Program-made: the position numbers and the translations under genes
Shown here: positions 33,655-41,029 of the stretch, in pieces
Numbering within the stretch: the first letter of the stretch is position 1
Layout: the number at the start of each line of letters is the position of its first letter
Notes under the pieces: model-generated
Database searches by the model: none
Seen by the model: the letters and a program-made list of their open reading frames with translations, nothing else
Told to the model about the DNA's origin: nothing
Source of the DNA: an uncultured Alphaproteobacteria bacterium
Lineage (GTDB): Bacteria; Pseudomonadota; Alphaproteobacteria; RF32; CAG-239
Reading direction: 5' to 3'
DNA: 64,000 nucleotides
NCBI GenBank assembly: GCA_910576955.1
Contig: CAJTJB010000001.1
Coordinates: forward strand, 286,649-350,648

Positions 33655-34784
33655 TATCTGCGCCTCGGTTCGTTGGCTTCCACTATTACTTTTTCACCTA
33701 ACTTCAGTCCCTCTTTGACCTCAATATTCGTCATATCGGACAAGCCTTTGGTGATGACACGGGGAACAATTTTTCCTTTTTCAAACAAATATACAACATC
33801 TTGATTTTCGGCAATATCTCCAACTTTTTTGACATCCATTAACGCTTTTACCGCCGCAGAGGGTTTATATTGTAATGCCATTGCCGAAATTATCAACACA
33901 TCATTTGCCTCTTCGGCTTTAATAACAACAGAGGCGGTCATTCCGGGGAGTAGTTTGCGTGACGAATTATCAATCTCAATAATCACAGTGTACATCACCA
34001 CATTAGATTCTTCAGTCGGTGACAGGCGCACTTGACGGATTTCCCCTAAAAATTTATCATTCGGATACGCATCTACGGTGAATGTTGCCGCCATATCGGG
34101 CTTGATGTAACCGATGTCTGCCTCGGAAACGCTCGCCTCAATCTGCATTTTTGACAAGTCTTCCGCCACCTCAAACAATGTCGGCGTTGAGAAACTGGCG
34201 GCAACCGTCTGCCCCTGCTCTATTTCTTTGGTAATGACCGTACCAGACACCGGCGAGGTGATGGTCGCATATTCAAAGTTCTTTTTCGAGATGTTAAAAT
34301 CTGCCTTGGCGCTTAAAACATTTGCCGAAGATTCTTTATATTCTATCTCGGCATCTTCAAGCGAGGCGGAAGAGGTCAACTTGTCCTGATAAAGCTTTTT
34401 AATCCGCTCATAATTAAGTTTGGCTTTGCTTTCTTTGGCTTTTGCCAGTTCATAATTCGCCTCGGATTTTTCCATTTGCTCTTTTAAGGTGGAGGAATCG
34501 AGCAATGCCAAGACCTGCCCCTCTTTGACATCATCGTTATAATCAGCCAAAACCTGCTCGACTATGCCCGAAACCTGCGTACCGACCGTGACGGTGTTTA
34601 TCGGGTTGATTGTGCCGGTGGCTGTTACTTCATAGGCGAGATTGCCTTTTGTTACCTGACTCATCTCAAAATTTTCAGGTTTGAGCTGGTGCTTTTTATT
34701 ATTGAGAAGCAGATATGTGGCAAGGGCTGAAATTGCCAAAACTATTAACACCAACTTCTTTTTTGCAAATTTCTTTTTCGGCAT
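33654..34784 (-). CDS. macA: MacA-type periplasmic adaptor (membrane fusion protein)
   Basis: 376 residues: an N-terminal membrane anchor (about 8-25), a biotinyl-lipoyl-like half (GTQVSGIVEQVLADYNDDVKEGQ), a helical hairpin (about 95-165), the second lipoyl half (ITSPVSGTVITKEIEQGQTV) and beta-barrel and membrane-proximal domains. It links the inner-membrane ABC transporter to a TolC channel. Its stop and start overlap neighbours by TAATG on both sides. Confidence 0.9.
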   Translation of the reverse strand: MPKKKFAKKKLVLIVLAISALATYLLLNNKKHQLKPENFEMSQVTKGNLAYEVTATGTINPINTVTVGTQVSGIVEQVLADYNDDVKEGQVLALLDSSTLKEQMEKSEANYELAKAKESKAKLNYERIKKLYQDKLTSSASLEDAEIEYKESSANVLSAKADFNISKKNFEYATITSPVSGTVITKEIEQGQTVAASFSTPTLFEVAEDLSKMQIEASVSEADIGYIKPDMAATFTVDAYPNDKFLGEIRQVRLSPTEESNVVMYTVIIEIDNSSRKLLPGMTASVVIKAEEANDVLIISAMALQYKPSAAVKALMDVKKVGDIAENQDVVYLFEKGKIVPRVITKGLSDMTNIEVKEGLKLGEKVIVEANEPRRR

Positions 34785-36136
34785 TAAAACCTCCCGATTG
34801 AACGATATAATGTTGCCTTGTTGATTAAAACCGTATAAAATGCATTGACCAGCGAATCGCGCGCATCAGCTAATTGAGACTCGGCTGCCAACAGATTTAT
34901 AATATCGGTTTTGCCGATTTCATAGGATTTGAACGCGACTTTTTCATTTTCTTCCGCGCTTTTTAACACTTTTTTGCTGACTTCATAAGATTTCATTGCG
35001 GTTTGGTAGTCGTGATATGCTCCCCAGACTTCGTTTTTGATATTATTTCTGGTTTGTTCCAGTGCGGAACGTTCTTGCTCACGCCTAAACTCGGCAGCAG
35101 AGATTTTATAGCTTGTATCAAAACCCGTAAATAACGGCAAACGATAATTGAGCCCGATGGAATTATCCCGATGGTATGAGCGTTCTGGTTTCCAACTGTT
35201 ATTATAACCGCTGTCGGCTGATAGGGAGATTGAGCCGAATCTGGTGGAGCGTAATTCCCGCAGTGAGGAATTTGCGGCATTCACATTTGCCTCTTGCGCT
35301 TTAACCTCCGCCCGTTCTTTTGCTGCGATTTCAATCATTTTATCTAATGTATCATCTTTATTTAAGGCGGTTAAATCCCTGTCTTTCGGCGGTTGTTTGA
35401 GCTTAAAGGATGTCTGCGGCGGCAGGTTTAAGATTGTTGCCAAATCGCCCTCGAATTGCTTAACCGCGTTTTCCATTTCTATTACTTTGAGTTTAGACTG
35501 TTCATAGCTCGTTTGGGTTTGGAGTTTGTCGTTCAAGGCGGCAAGACCTACCTCATAGCGGCGCGTAGCCTCGGCAAAAGATTTTTTATACATCGCTTCA
35601 TTTGCCCGAGCGCTTTTTAAATCTTCCATTGCTCCCAGTAATTTGAAATATGAGGTATGGATTGAGAGAATTAAATCTTGCAACGCGCTGTTGTAGTTAA
35701 ACCCTGCTGCAGCCAGATAAGATCGGAAACTATCTATTCGCGAAGAACGCCCGCCAAAATCATATAATAAAAGCGACAAACCGACATTGATGTTATACGG
35801 ATTATCTTCGGTGTGGCTGTCGCCTTGTCTTTTACCGGTGTTTTTATTGCCGCCTGCGTTGAGGCTTATGCTGGGAAAATATTCTGATTTGGCTGAACCT
35901 AAATTTGCCTCGGCACTTTTTAAGCTCATATAATCCACATTCAAGCCGGGATTATTGCAAATTCCGATTTTAATCAAATCTATCAATGACACTTTTTCTT
36001 TAACGGAAATATTTTTCTCCAGACACCCCTCGGGAGTTTGCGCCTTATATACGTCAAAAACATCCAGCGCCTGCACATTTTGGGGAACAGGCGTTGCACC
36101 GATTAGCAGTGAAAAAAATAATTGGCGAAACCTCAT
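34784..36136 (-). CDS. tolC: TolC-family outer-membrane efflux channel
   Basis: 450 residues from the ATG at 36136 (AAGGG seven bases before it); a longer frame starts at 36196 but gives no signal peptide. The signal peptide runs to about residue 23. Two outer-membrane-efflux repeats follow (about 45-230 and 250-445), each with long helical hairpins (LGSAKSEYFPSISLNAGG and the repeat ending with KISAAEFRREQERSALEQT). It is the promoter-proximal gene of the operon tolC-macA-macB(ATPase)-macB(permease). Substrate, perhaps a macrolide, peptide or lipid, is unknown. Confidence 0.9.
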   Translation of the reverse strand: MRFRQLFFSLLIGATPVPQNVQALDVFDVYKAQTPEGCLEKNISVKEKVSLIDLIKIGICNNPGLNVDYMSLKSAEANLGSAKSEYFPSISLNAGGNKNTGKRQGDSHTEDNPYNINVGLSLLLYDFGGRSSRIDSFRSYLAAAGFNYNSALQDLILSIHTSYFKLLGAMEDLKSARANEAMYKKSFAEATRRYEVGLAALNDKLQTQTSYEQSKLKVIEMENAVKQFEGDLATILNLPPQTSFKLKQPPKDRDLTALNKDDTLDKMIEIAAKERAEVKAQEANVNAANSSLRELRSTRFGSISLSADSGYNNSWKPERSYHRDNSIGLNYRLPLFTGFDTSYKISAAEFRREQERSALEQTRNNIKNEVWGAYHDYQTAMKSYEVSKKVLKSAEENEKVAFKSYEIGKTDIINLLAAESQLADARDSLVNAFYTVLINKATLYRSIGRF

Positions 36137-36219
36137 CTTTTTACCCTTTACATATCCATAATTCTTCGTTATAAAGTAGGGTATTATATTTAACAAATCT
36201 TTAATTTAAAAGGGTTTTT

Positions 36220-37473
36220 ATGGCTGAAAACAGAGCTGAATATGCGGAAATTTTGAAAAATATCCTTAATGACGGGGTGTCTTTCAGCAATATCAAAAAC
36301 ACAATTGCGGACAAAGACCGCGGGTTTGCGAATATGCTGCTGATGACAGCACTCCGGCAGCTGACTTTTATTAAAACGGATGTTCTCACAAAATTTGTGA
36401 AAAAGAAAATTCCGCAAAAGCAAAAGATTTTGGAATATCTGCTCTATTTGGGTGCTGCCGAGATTTTGTTTATGAATACGCCCGACTATGCGGTTATCAA
36501 CTCATATGTTGAGGCGGCAAAAGCAAAGACTGACAAGTTTGGGGCAAACTTTGTCAACGCGGTTTTACGCAATATTCTGCGGCAAAAAGACACACTTTTA
36601 GCTGAACGAAAAAGCGGCTATTTCAGCAAAAACTTTTTACAAATTTTAAAACAGGATTATACCGCAGCGGAAATTGCCGCAATGGAAAAATTTGCCGCAG
36701 TTGAGCCTCCGCTTGATTTGACTTTTAAGCAAGGCTGTCTTCCTGAAAATGCAGACGGGATTATGCTGCCAACCGGCAGTTTTAGGCTTTCGGCAAACAC
36801 AAAAGTCAGGGAAATTAAAGGTTTTCTTGAGGGTGACTGGTGGGTGCAAGATGCCGCATCAGCTATTGTGGTTAAATGTTTGCCGGATTTGACCGGTAAG
36901 CAAGTTTTAGACCTTTGTGCCGCTCCGGGTGGAAAAACTGCTCAATTATTGGATGCCGGAGCAATTGTGACGGCAGTTGACATTTCCGAAACAAGGCTTG
37001 ACCGCTTAAAAGAAAATATTGACCGGCTCAAACTGGGCGAAAATCTGACAACTGTTTGCGCCGACGCGTTAAACTTTATTCCTGAAACAAAATATGATGT
37101 TATTTTGCTTGATGCCCCCTGCTCGGCAACAGGTACTTTTCGTCGACATCCGGAAATTATGCATACTAAAACTTTGGAGGATGTCAAAAAACAAGCGACA
37201 TTACAGCAAAAAATTTTGGAGCACAGCATTTCACTGCTGGCAGAAACAGGAATTATCCTTTATGCAACTTGCTCTTTAGCTAAAGCGGAAGGCGAAAAAC
37301 AGATAAACAGCTTTTTGAAAGCACATCCGGAATTCGAAATTTTACCTCTTATGCCGGCAGGCGCCGAACGAATGCGGACAAAAGAGGGATATTTGCGCAT
37401 TTTACCGCATTTTTTAGATGATTTTTCCGGCATAGACGGCTTTTTTGCGGCGGGTTTAAAAAGAAAGAATTAA
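36220..37473 (+). CDS. rsmB: 16S rRNA (cytosine-967-C5)-methyltransferase
   Basis: 417 residues. An NusB-like N-terminal domain (about 1-130) is followed by the methyltransferase domain with VLDLCAAPGGKTAQLLD (SAM site about residue 228), DAPCSATGTFRRHPE (first catalytic Cys) and YATCSLAKAEGE (second Cys). It methylates C967 of 16S rRNA. It is divergent from the tolC operon. Next genes on the same strand are unrelated in function. Confidence 0.93.
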   Translation: MAENRAEYAEILKNILNDGVSFSNIKNTIADKDRGFANMLLMTALRQLTFIKTDVLTKFVKKKIPQKQKILEYLLYLGAAEILFMNTPDYAVINSYVEAAKAKTDKFGANFVNAVLRNILRQKDTLLAERKSGYFSKNFLQILKQDYTAAEIAAMEKFAAVEPPLDLTFKQGCLPENADGIMLPTGSFRLSANTKVREIKGFLEGDWWVQDAASAIVVKCLPDLTGKQVLDLCAAPGGKTAQLLDAGAIVTAVDISETRLDRLKENIDRLKLGENLTTVCADALNFIPETKYDVILLDAPCSATGTFRRHPEIMHTKTLEDVKKQATLQQKILEHSISLLAETGIILYATCSLAKAEGEKQINSFLKAHPEFEILPLMPAGAERMRTKEGYLRILPHFLDDFSGIDGFFAAGLKRKN

Positions 37474-37531
37474 CATATTTGTGTTATGATAGAATTTATA
37501 ATATAAAGTATATCAACGCAACGGAGGTTTT

Positions 37532-38602
37532 ATGAACGATTTTTTGATTTATGGCATCGGCGGCTTATTGATTTGTTTTACCGTTGCGACTTTTGTATTG
37601 AGCAGGCTTGATGTGGAAACAATCCCCGAAGACTATGAATTTAAGCTCGACCCGTTTTGGTATCTGGCGGGGATTATGCTTTTTGGCGGCGTTACGGTTT
37701 ATAGCCTGTTTCCGACATTGGGGGATATGGTAGCGCCATATGGTTATTTTAATATTGCCGCTCCGGCTGTTATGGCGGCAATTATTTATTTTTGCTATGT
37801 GTTGGGAATGGATCGGCTGGCTAATGTTTTAACTCTCGGCGCAGCTTATTTTATGGTTGAAACAATGCCCGACTCTTTTCGCCTGTTTCCCGAGCAGCTT
37901 GATTTGTGGCAGGAAAAAATTGCCTTAACGCTTATTTTGTTTACAATTTCAAAAGGATTCGGCTTATTAAACGGTTTGGGCGGGATTGCCTCAATACAAT
38001 TTATTGCAATTGCTTTGTGTATGGCCATTTTGGTATATTTCGGCGCATTGCCACAAGTTTTGGGCGTGGTGGCGCTCACATACGCCGGTGTGTTGGTTGC
38101 GTTTGCGTTTTTCAGCTGGCCGCCGGAAAAAATACTTATGAGCGACGGGGCTTTCTGTGCATTCGGCTTTATCATCGGCTGTCTGATGCTAAACGGCGCG
38201 GCGGAGTTTGCCGAAGCCTCTTTGTTTATCAGCGCCTCCTATTTGTTTACTGAAACCGGGCTTGTTTTATATCGCCGATATATTGAGAGAGTTCCGTGTG
38301 TGCGCGGGTTTATGTGCACCTCTTACTTTTTAATTTCTGATGACGGCAAATATGAGCAAGGCGTGGCACGAGGCGTTTTGAAAATCTTAGTAGTTGATCT
38401 CGTGTTAGCGACAATTCAGATTGCATCCACCGAACGACTGGCGTTTCCGGTGTTTGCCGTAACGCTTAATTTATGGCTGTTATCAATCTTATCTGGGGAT
38501 ACAAAACCGGAAGAGTTGTTATCTATTTCAAAATGGGGTAAAAATGCTATAAAAGGGGCGTTGGCTAAAAAGAAAAACAATAAAAAAAGCCGCAAAAAAT
38601 AA
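37532..38602 (+). CDS. Degenerate MraY/WecA-like (GT4) polytopic membrane protein
   Basis: 356 residues with about ten helices. The order GLLNGLGGIAS (about residue 147), then FSWPPEKILMSDGAFCAFGF (about 192-211), then TETGLVLYRRYIERV aligns with the DGLDGLA, PAKIFMGDxGSxxLGF and DTxxVIxRR elements of polyprenyl-phosphate sugar-1-phosphate transferases. The catalytic acids are lost (DGLDG became NGLGG; GDxGS became SDGAF), so it is probably not an active transferase of the usual kind. The C-terminus is a lysine-rich tail. It is followed by a helical-repeat protein gene after 16 bases. The assignment is remote, from the pattern alone. Confidence 0.5.
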   Translation: MNDFLIYGIGGLLICFTVATFVLSRLDVETIPEDYEFKLDPFWYLAGIMLFGGVTVYSLFPTLGDMVAPYGYFNIAAPAVMAAIIYFCYVLGMDRLANVLTLGAAYFMVETMPDSFRLFPEQLDLWQEKIALTLILFTISKGFGLLNGLGGIASIQFIAIALCMAILVYFGALPQVLGVVALTYAGVLVAFAFFSWPPEKILMSDGAFCAFGFIIGCLMLNGAAEFAEASLFISASYLFTETGLVLYRRYIERVPCVRGFMCTSYFLISDDGKYEQGVARGVLKILVVDLVLATIQIASTERLAFPVFAVTLNLWLLSILSGDTKPEELLSISKWGKNAIKGALAKKKNNKKSRKK

Positions 38603-38618
38603 CTTAAACGAGGGTTTG

Positions 38619-39962
38619 ATGGCAAACTTTATCAAGTTTTTATTCGGAAAAGACACCGCAAGCAAAAGGCTTTTGCCAAAGGTTGAAACGCTTAAAATTG
38701 TTGTGGTGGAATTTGCTGAATACGGCAATTACGGTTTTGGGCAAGCTATGACGCGGCTGTTGCAGAAAAACCAATATTTTGATGTCCGCTATTTTGACGA
38801 GCCGTTTAACAAAAGTTTTTTAAATCTGCAGGGACGCGGCTTTTTTGACCTTGTGGATACCGGCAATATGATTTTACAAAAGCTTAATGCCGATATTATC
38901 GTTTGGGGATATCAGGAAGAGGCAAATATCCGTTTGAACTTCCAAACCGCAAACGTTTATTCGGATTGGGAACATGTGTCGTGTTCGATTTTGGAAAGCC
39001 TGTATGTTCCGGCTGAATATTTTGAACATATCAGCTTTTTCCCCGAGATGCTTGAAAACCTGATTACCGGTACGATTGCCGCTGCTATCAGCGAACAGCG
39101 AATCGACCTGCGCCACCTTAAGCAAAAGCTTTTGAAAAATACGATTGCAAATTTTATGACCGGTTCACCTAATGAAAATAACGACGTTATGCTTTCGCCG
39201 TATGCGCTTAACACAACCGGTTTGATTTATTTGAGCAATACGCAGCGGGAACTGACACAAAAGAACTTCAACACTATTAAGGAACTGTTGCAAAATGCTC
39301 TTTCATACAAAAACCAGATTATGCAAAATGTGCATTTAGGGTGTATTTATAAAAACCTCGGGCAGCTTTATGAAACAGCGCTTAAACAGGAATTAGGCGG
39401 CTATTGGCATCTGTTTCGCGAGGCTATCAGCAATTATCGCACGGCACAGAAGTATCTTGACCATTATAACTATCCGTACGACTTCGCAATGATTTCATTT
39501 AAGCTCTCGCAACTTTACTTCAGATATTGGAAATTTTCTAATGATATTCAGGCGCTGCGTGATGCGGTGCATTATTTGCGCGAGGCCGAGCAGACATACA
39601 CGGAAATTTCTTTCCCCGAATTATGGTCAAAAATTGAGGGGTATTTAGGGTTTTATCTTTCATTATTGGGGCTGTTTTCAAAAAGCAATGATATCTCAAA
39701 GCTTGCAATTAAGAGTTACAAAAACAAACAAACCGTTTATCGCAAAGAGCTTTATCCGGTGGCGTGGGCAAAGATTCAGGAAAATATCGCCAACGTATAT
39801 TACAACATCGGCAAAAACGCAAAAGACAAAACAGCTTTAGCCGAAGCGATTGATTATTATCAGTCGGCATTAAAGGTGTATGAAAACAAGAAAATGCGGC
39901 AGGACATTATTGTTGTTAACAACAGTATGGACAAGGTAATGAAAGCATGGAAAATGCAATAA
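38619..39962 (+). CDS. Helical-repeat (TPR-like) protein of unknown function
   Basis: 447 residues from the ATG at 38619 (GAGGG just before; a TTG one codon upstream is less likely). The first 130 residues have alternating strands and helices with ADIIVWGYQEEANIRL, a pattern of small nucleotide- or protein-binding folds. From about 220 to the end the sequence is TPR-like (YKNLGQLYETAL, AISNYRTAQKYLDHY, AIDYYQSALKVYE). It has no signal peptide and is probably cytoplasmic and operonic with the degenerate GT4 protein. I recognise no family. Confidence 0.6.
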   Translation: MANFIKFLFGKDTASKRLLPKVETLKIVVVEFAEYGNYGFGQAMTRLLQKNQYFDVRYFDEPFNKSFLNLQGRGFFDLVDTGNMILQKLNADIIVWGYQEEANIRLNFQTANVYSDWEHVSCSILESLYVPAEYFEHISFFPEMLENLITGTIAAAISEQRIDLRHLKQKLLKNTIANFMTGSPNENNDVMLSPYALNTTGLIYLSNTQRELTQKNFNTIKELLQNALSYKNQIMQNVHLGCIYKNLGQLYETALKQELGGYWHLFREAISNYRTAQKYLDHYNYPYDFAMISFKLSQLYFRYWKFSNDIQALRDAVHYLREAEQTYTEISFPELWSKIEGYLGFYLSLLGLFSKSNDISKLAIKSYKNKQTVYRKELYPVAWAKIQENIANVYYNIGKNAKDKTALAEAIDYYQSALKVYENKKMRQDIIVVNNSMDKVMKAWKMQ

Positions 39963-39964
39963 AG

Positions 39965-39998
39965 AATCCCCGACAGTTATTGGCTATCGGGGATTTTA
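39965..39998. terminator. Terminator hairpin between convergent genes
   Basis: A 9-bp stem (AATCCCCGA / TCGGGGATT) with a 13-base loop. The T tract is short on both strands. Confidence 0.65.
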
Positions 39999-40007
39999 AT
40001 CCATAAC

Positions 40008-40685
40008 TTAAAAGTTGTATCTCAACCCTAAATAAAATTCATTTGAGTACATATCTAAAGAATCTTTTTCAGAACCTTCCCATAAATTTTCTTTATAGTT
40101 ATTCCGGCCTAAAGTAATTTTTCCATAGTCAACATATCTGTAACCGAAATCGACACTCGCTTTATCATTTACTGCATAAGATACACCACCTCCTATTTGC
40201 CAAGCAAATTGGTTAAATGATTTACTATAATCGATAGTGTTATCTTCAACTTTCATTCTTGAATATCCGATACCGCCTCCAAAATATGGTGTAAACTTTG
40301 TTCCTGTATCTATATCATAATATACATTTAACATAAATGATTTATTTTTAAGAGTAGCCTCGCTGCTATAAACATCATCATCAATTGTATGACTTTCATA
40401 ATTTGAATCTAAATCTTGATATAATTTAACTTCTGCTTCAGCACGCAATGAACCATATTTTGCACCATATGCCAGGCTGCCGCCCCATACGCCATCATCC
40501 AAATTACTCTCATTCATCCAAGTGTATGTTGCATCATAGTCCTTATCCATAAATGTTTCTTTATATTTATTGCTCATATCAGAATATATGCCTTTTACAG
40601 AAACATATTGTGTCAATTCTTTTGCATTAACGTTTGTAGAAATAAGAGCAGTCATCACACCTGCAAGTAATAATATTTTATTCAT
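40008..40685 (-). CDS. Small outer-membrane beta-barrel protein
   Basis: 225 residues from the ATG at 40685 (AGGA 8 bases before; an ATG three codons upstream sits on the ribosome site). The signal peptide ends at about residue 21 (NVNA). The mature part alternates in barrel fashion and ends LGLRYNF, the C-terminal Phe signature of outer-membrane proteins. The pattern TPYFGGGIGYSRMK and WQIGGGVSYAVNDKASVDFGYRYVDYG is like the OmpA/opacity-type (OMP_b-brl) eight-strand barrel. A structured RNA element with a terminator lies just upstream. Confidence 0.85.
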   Translation of the reverse strand: MNKILLLAGVMTALISTNVNAKELTQYVSVKGIYSDMSNKYKETFMDKDYDATYTWMNESNLDDGVWGGSLAYGAKYGSLRAEAEVKLYQDLDSNYESHTIDDDVYSSEATLKNKSFMLNVYYDIDTGTKFTPYFGGGIGYSRMKVEDNTIDYSKSFNQFAWQIGGGVSYAVNDKASVDFGYRYVDYGKITLGRNNYKENLWEGSEKDSLDMYSNEFYLGLRYNF

Positions 40686-40715
40686 CTTAAACATCCTTTC
40701 TTAAGTACATTAAAT

Positions 40716-40738
40716 AAAAACCCACCTTATAAGGCGGG
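40716..40738 (-). terminator. Intrinsic terminator upstream of the barrel gene
   Basis: On the minus strand CCCGCCTT / AAGGTGGG (one G-U pair) is followed by TTTTT. It ends the structured RNA region and lies about 31 bases before the start codon of the barrel gene. Confidence 0.85.
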
Positions 40739-40905
40739 CGGATGTTCGAAAACCGTCATAAATTGAATAAAACCACGGCTCGGCCTATTTGGCTATAGCC
40801 TTATTTAGCCGACATCCACCCCAAGGGACAGAGGTCGGCATATATAAGTTTTAAGTCGCCTATGCTTTGCGACTATTCAATTTAATGAAGGGTTTTCGAC
40901 GCCCT
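40716..40905 (-). ncRNA. Candidate structured RNA (leader or sRNA) upstream of the barrel gene
   Basis: This 335-base gap between ftsK and the barrel gene holds a multi-helix RNA on the minus strand. The closing helix pairs 40900-40904, 40891-40899 and 40874-40883 with 40735-40739, 40746-40754 and 40760-40769 (5, 9 and 10 bp, with internal loops). Inside are three hairpins: 40854-40859 with 40869-40874, 40834-40839 with 40808-40813, and a self-pairing GGCTATAGCC at 40791-40800. The final CCC of the closing helix is shared with the terminator stem, so the two compete. It may be a riboregulated leader of the barrel gene or an independent sRNA. I do not recognise the family; it is not tRNA, RNase P or SRP RNA. 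Confidence 0.6.
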
Positions 40906-40978
40906 AGATATTTTCATATCCGTTTTTAGATTACAGCAAAAAAATAATTTTGCAATTTTTTTCTTTATTTATAGTAAG

Positions 40979-41008
40979 AAAAACCGACAATATGCATTAT
41001 CGGTTTTT
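40979..41008 (-). terminator. Intrinsic terminator after ftsK
   Basis: Stem AAAAACCGA / TCGGTTTTT with further inner pairing (AAT / ATT), located 21 bases past the ftsK stop codon. Confidence 0.85.
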
Positions 41009-41029
41009 GCTAGAGGACTTTATGGACAT

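Noticed and set aside
40716..40905. tmRNA at the structured region upstream of the barrel gene
   Set aside because: A stretch resembles the AGTCGCAAA region of E. coli tmRNA, but there is no tag ending in AA, no tRNA-like ends and no T-arm sequence.
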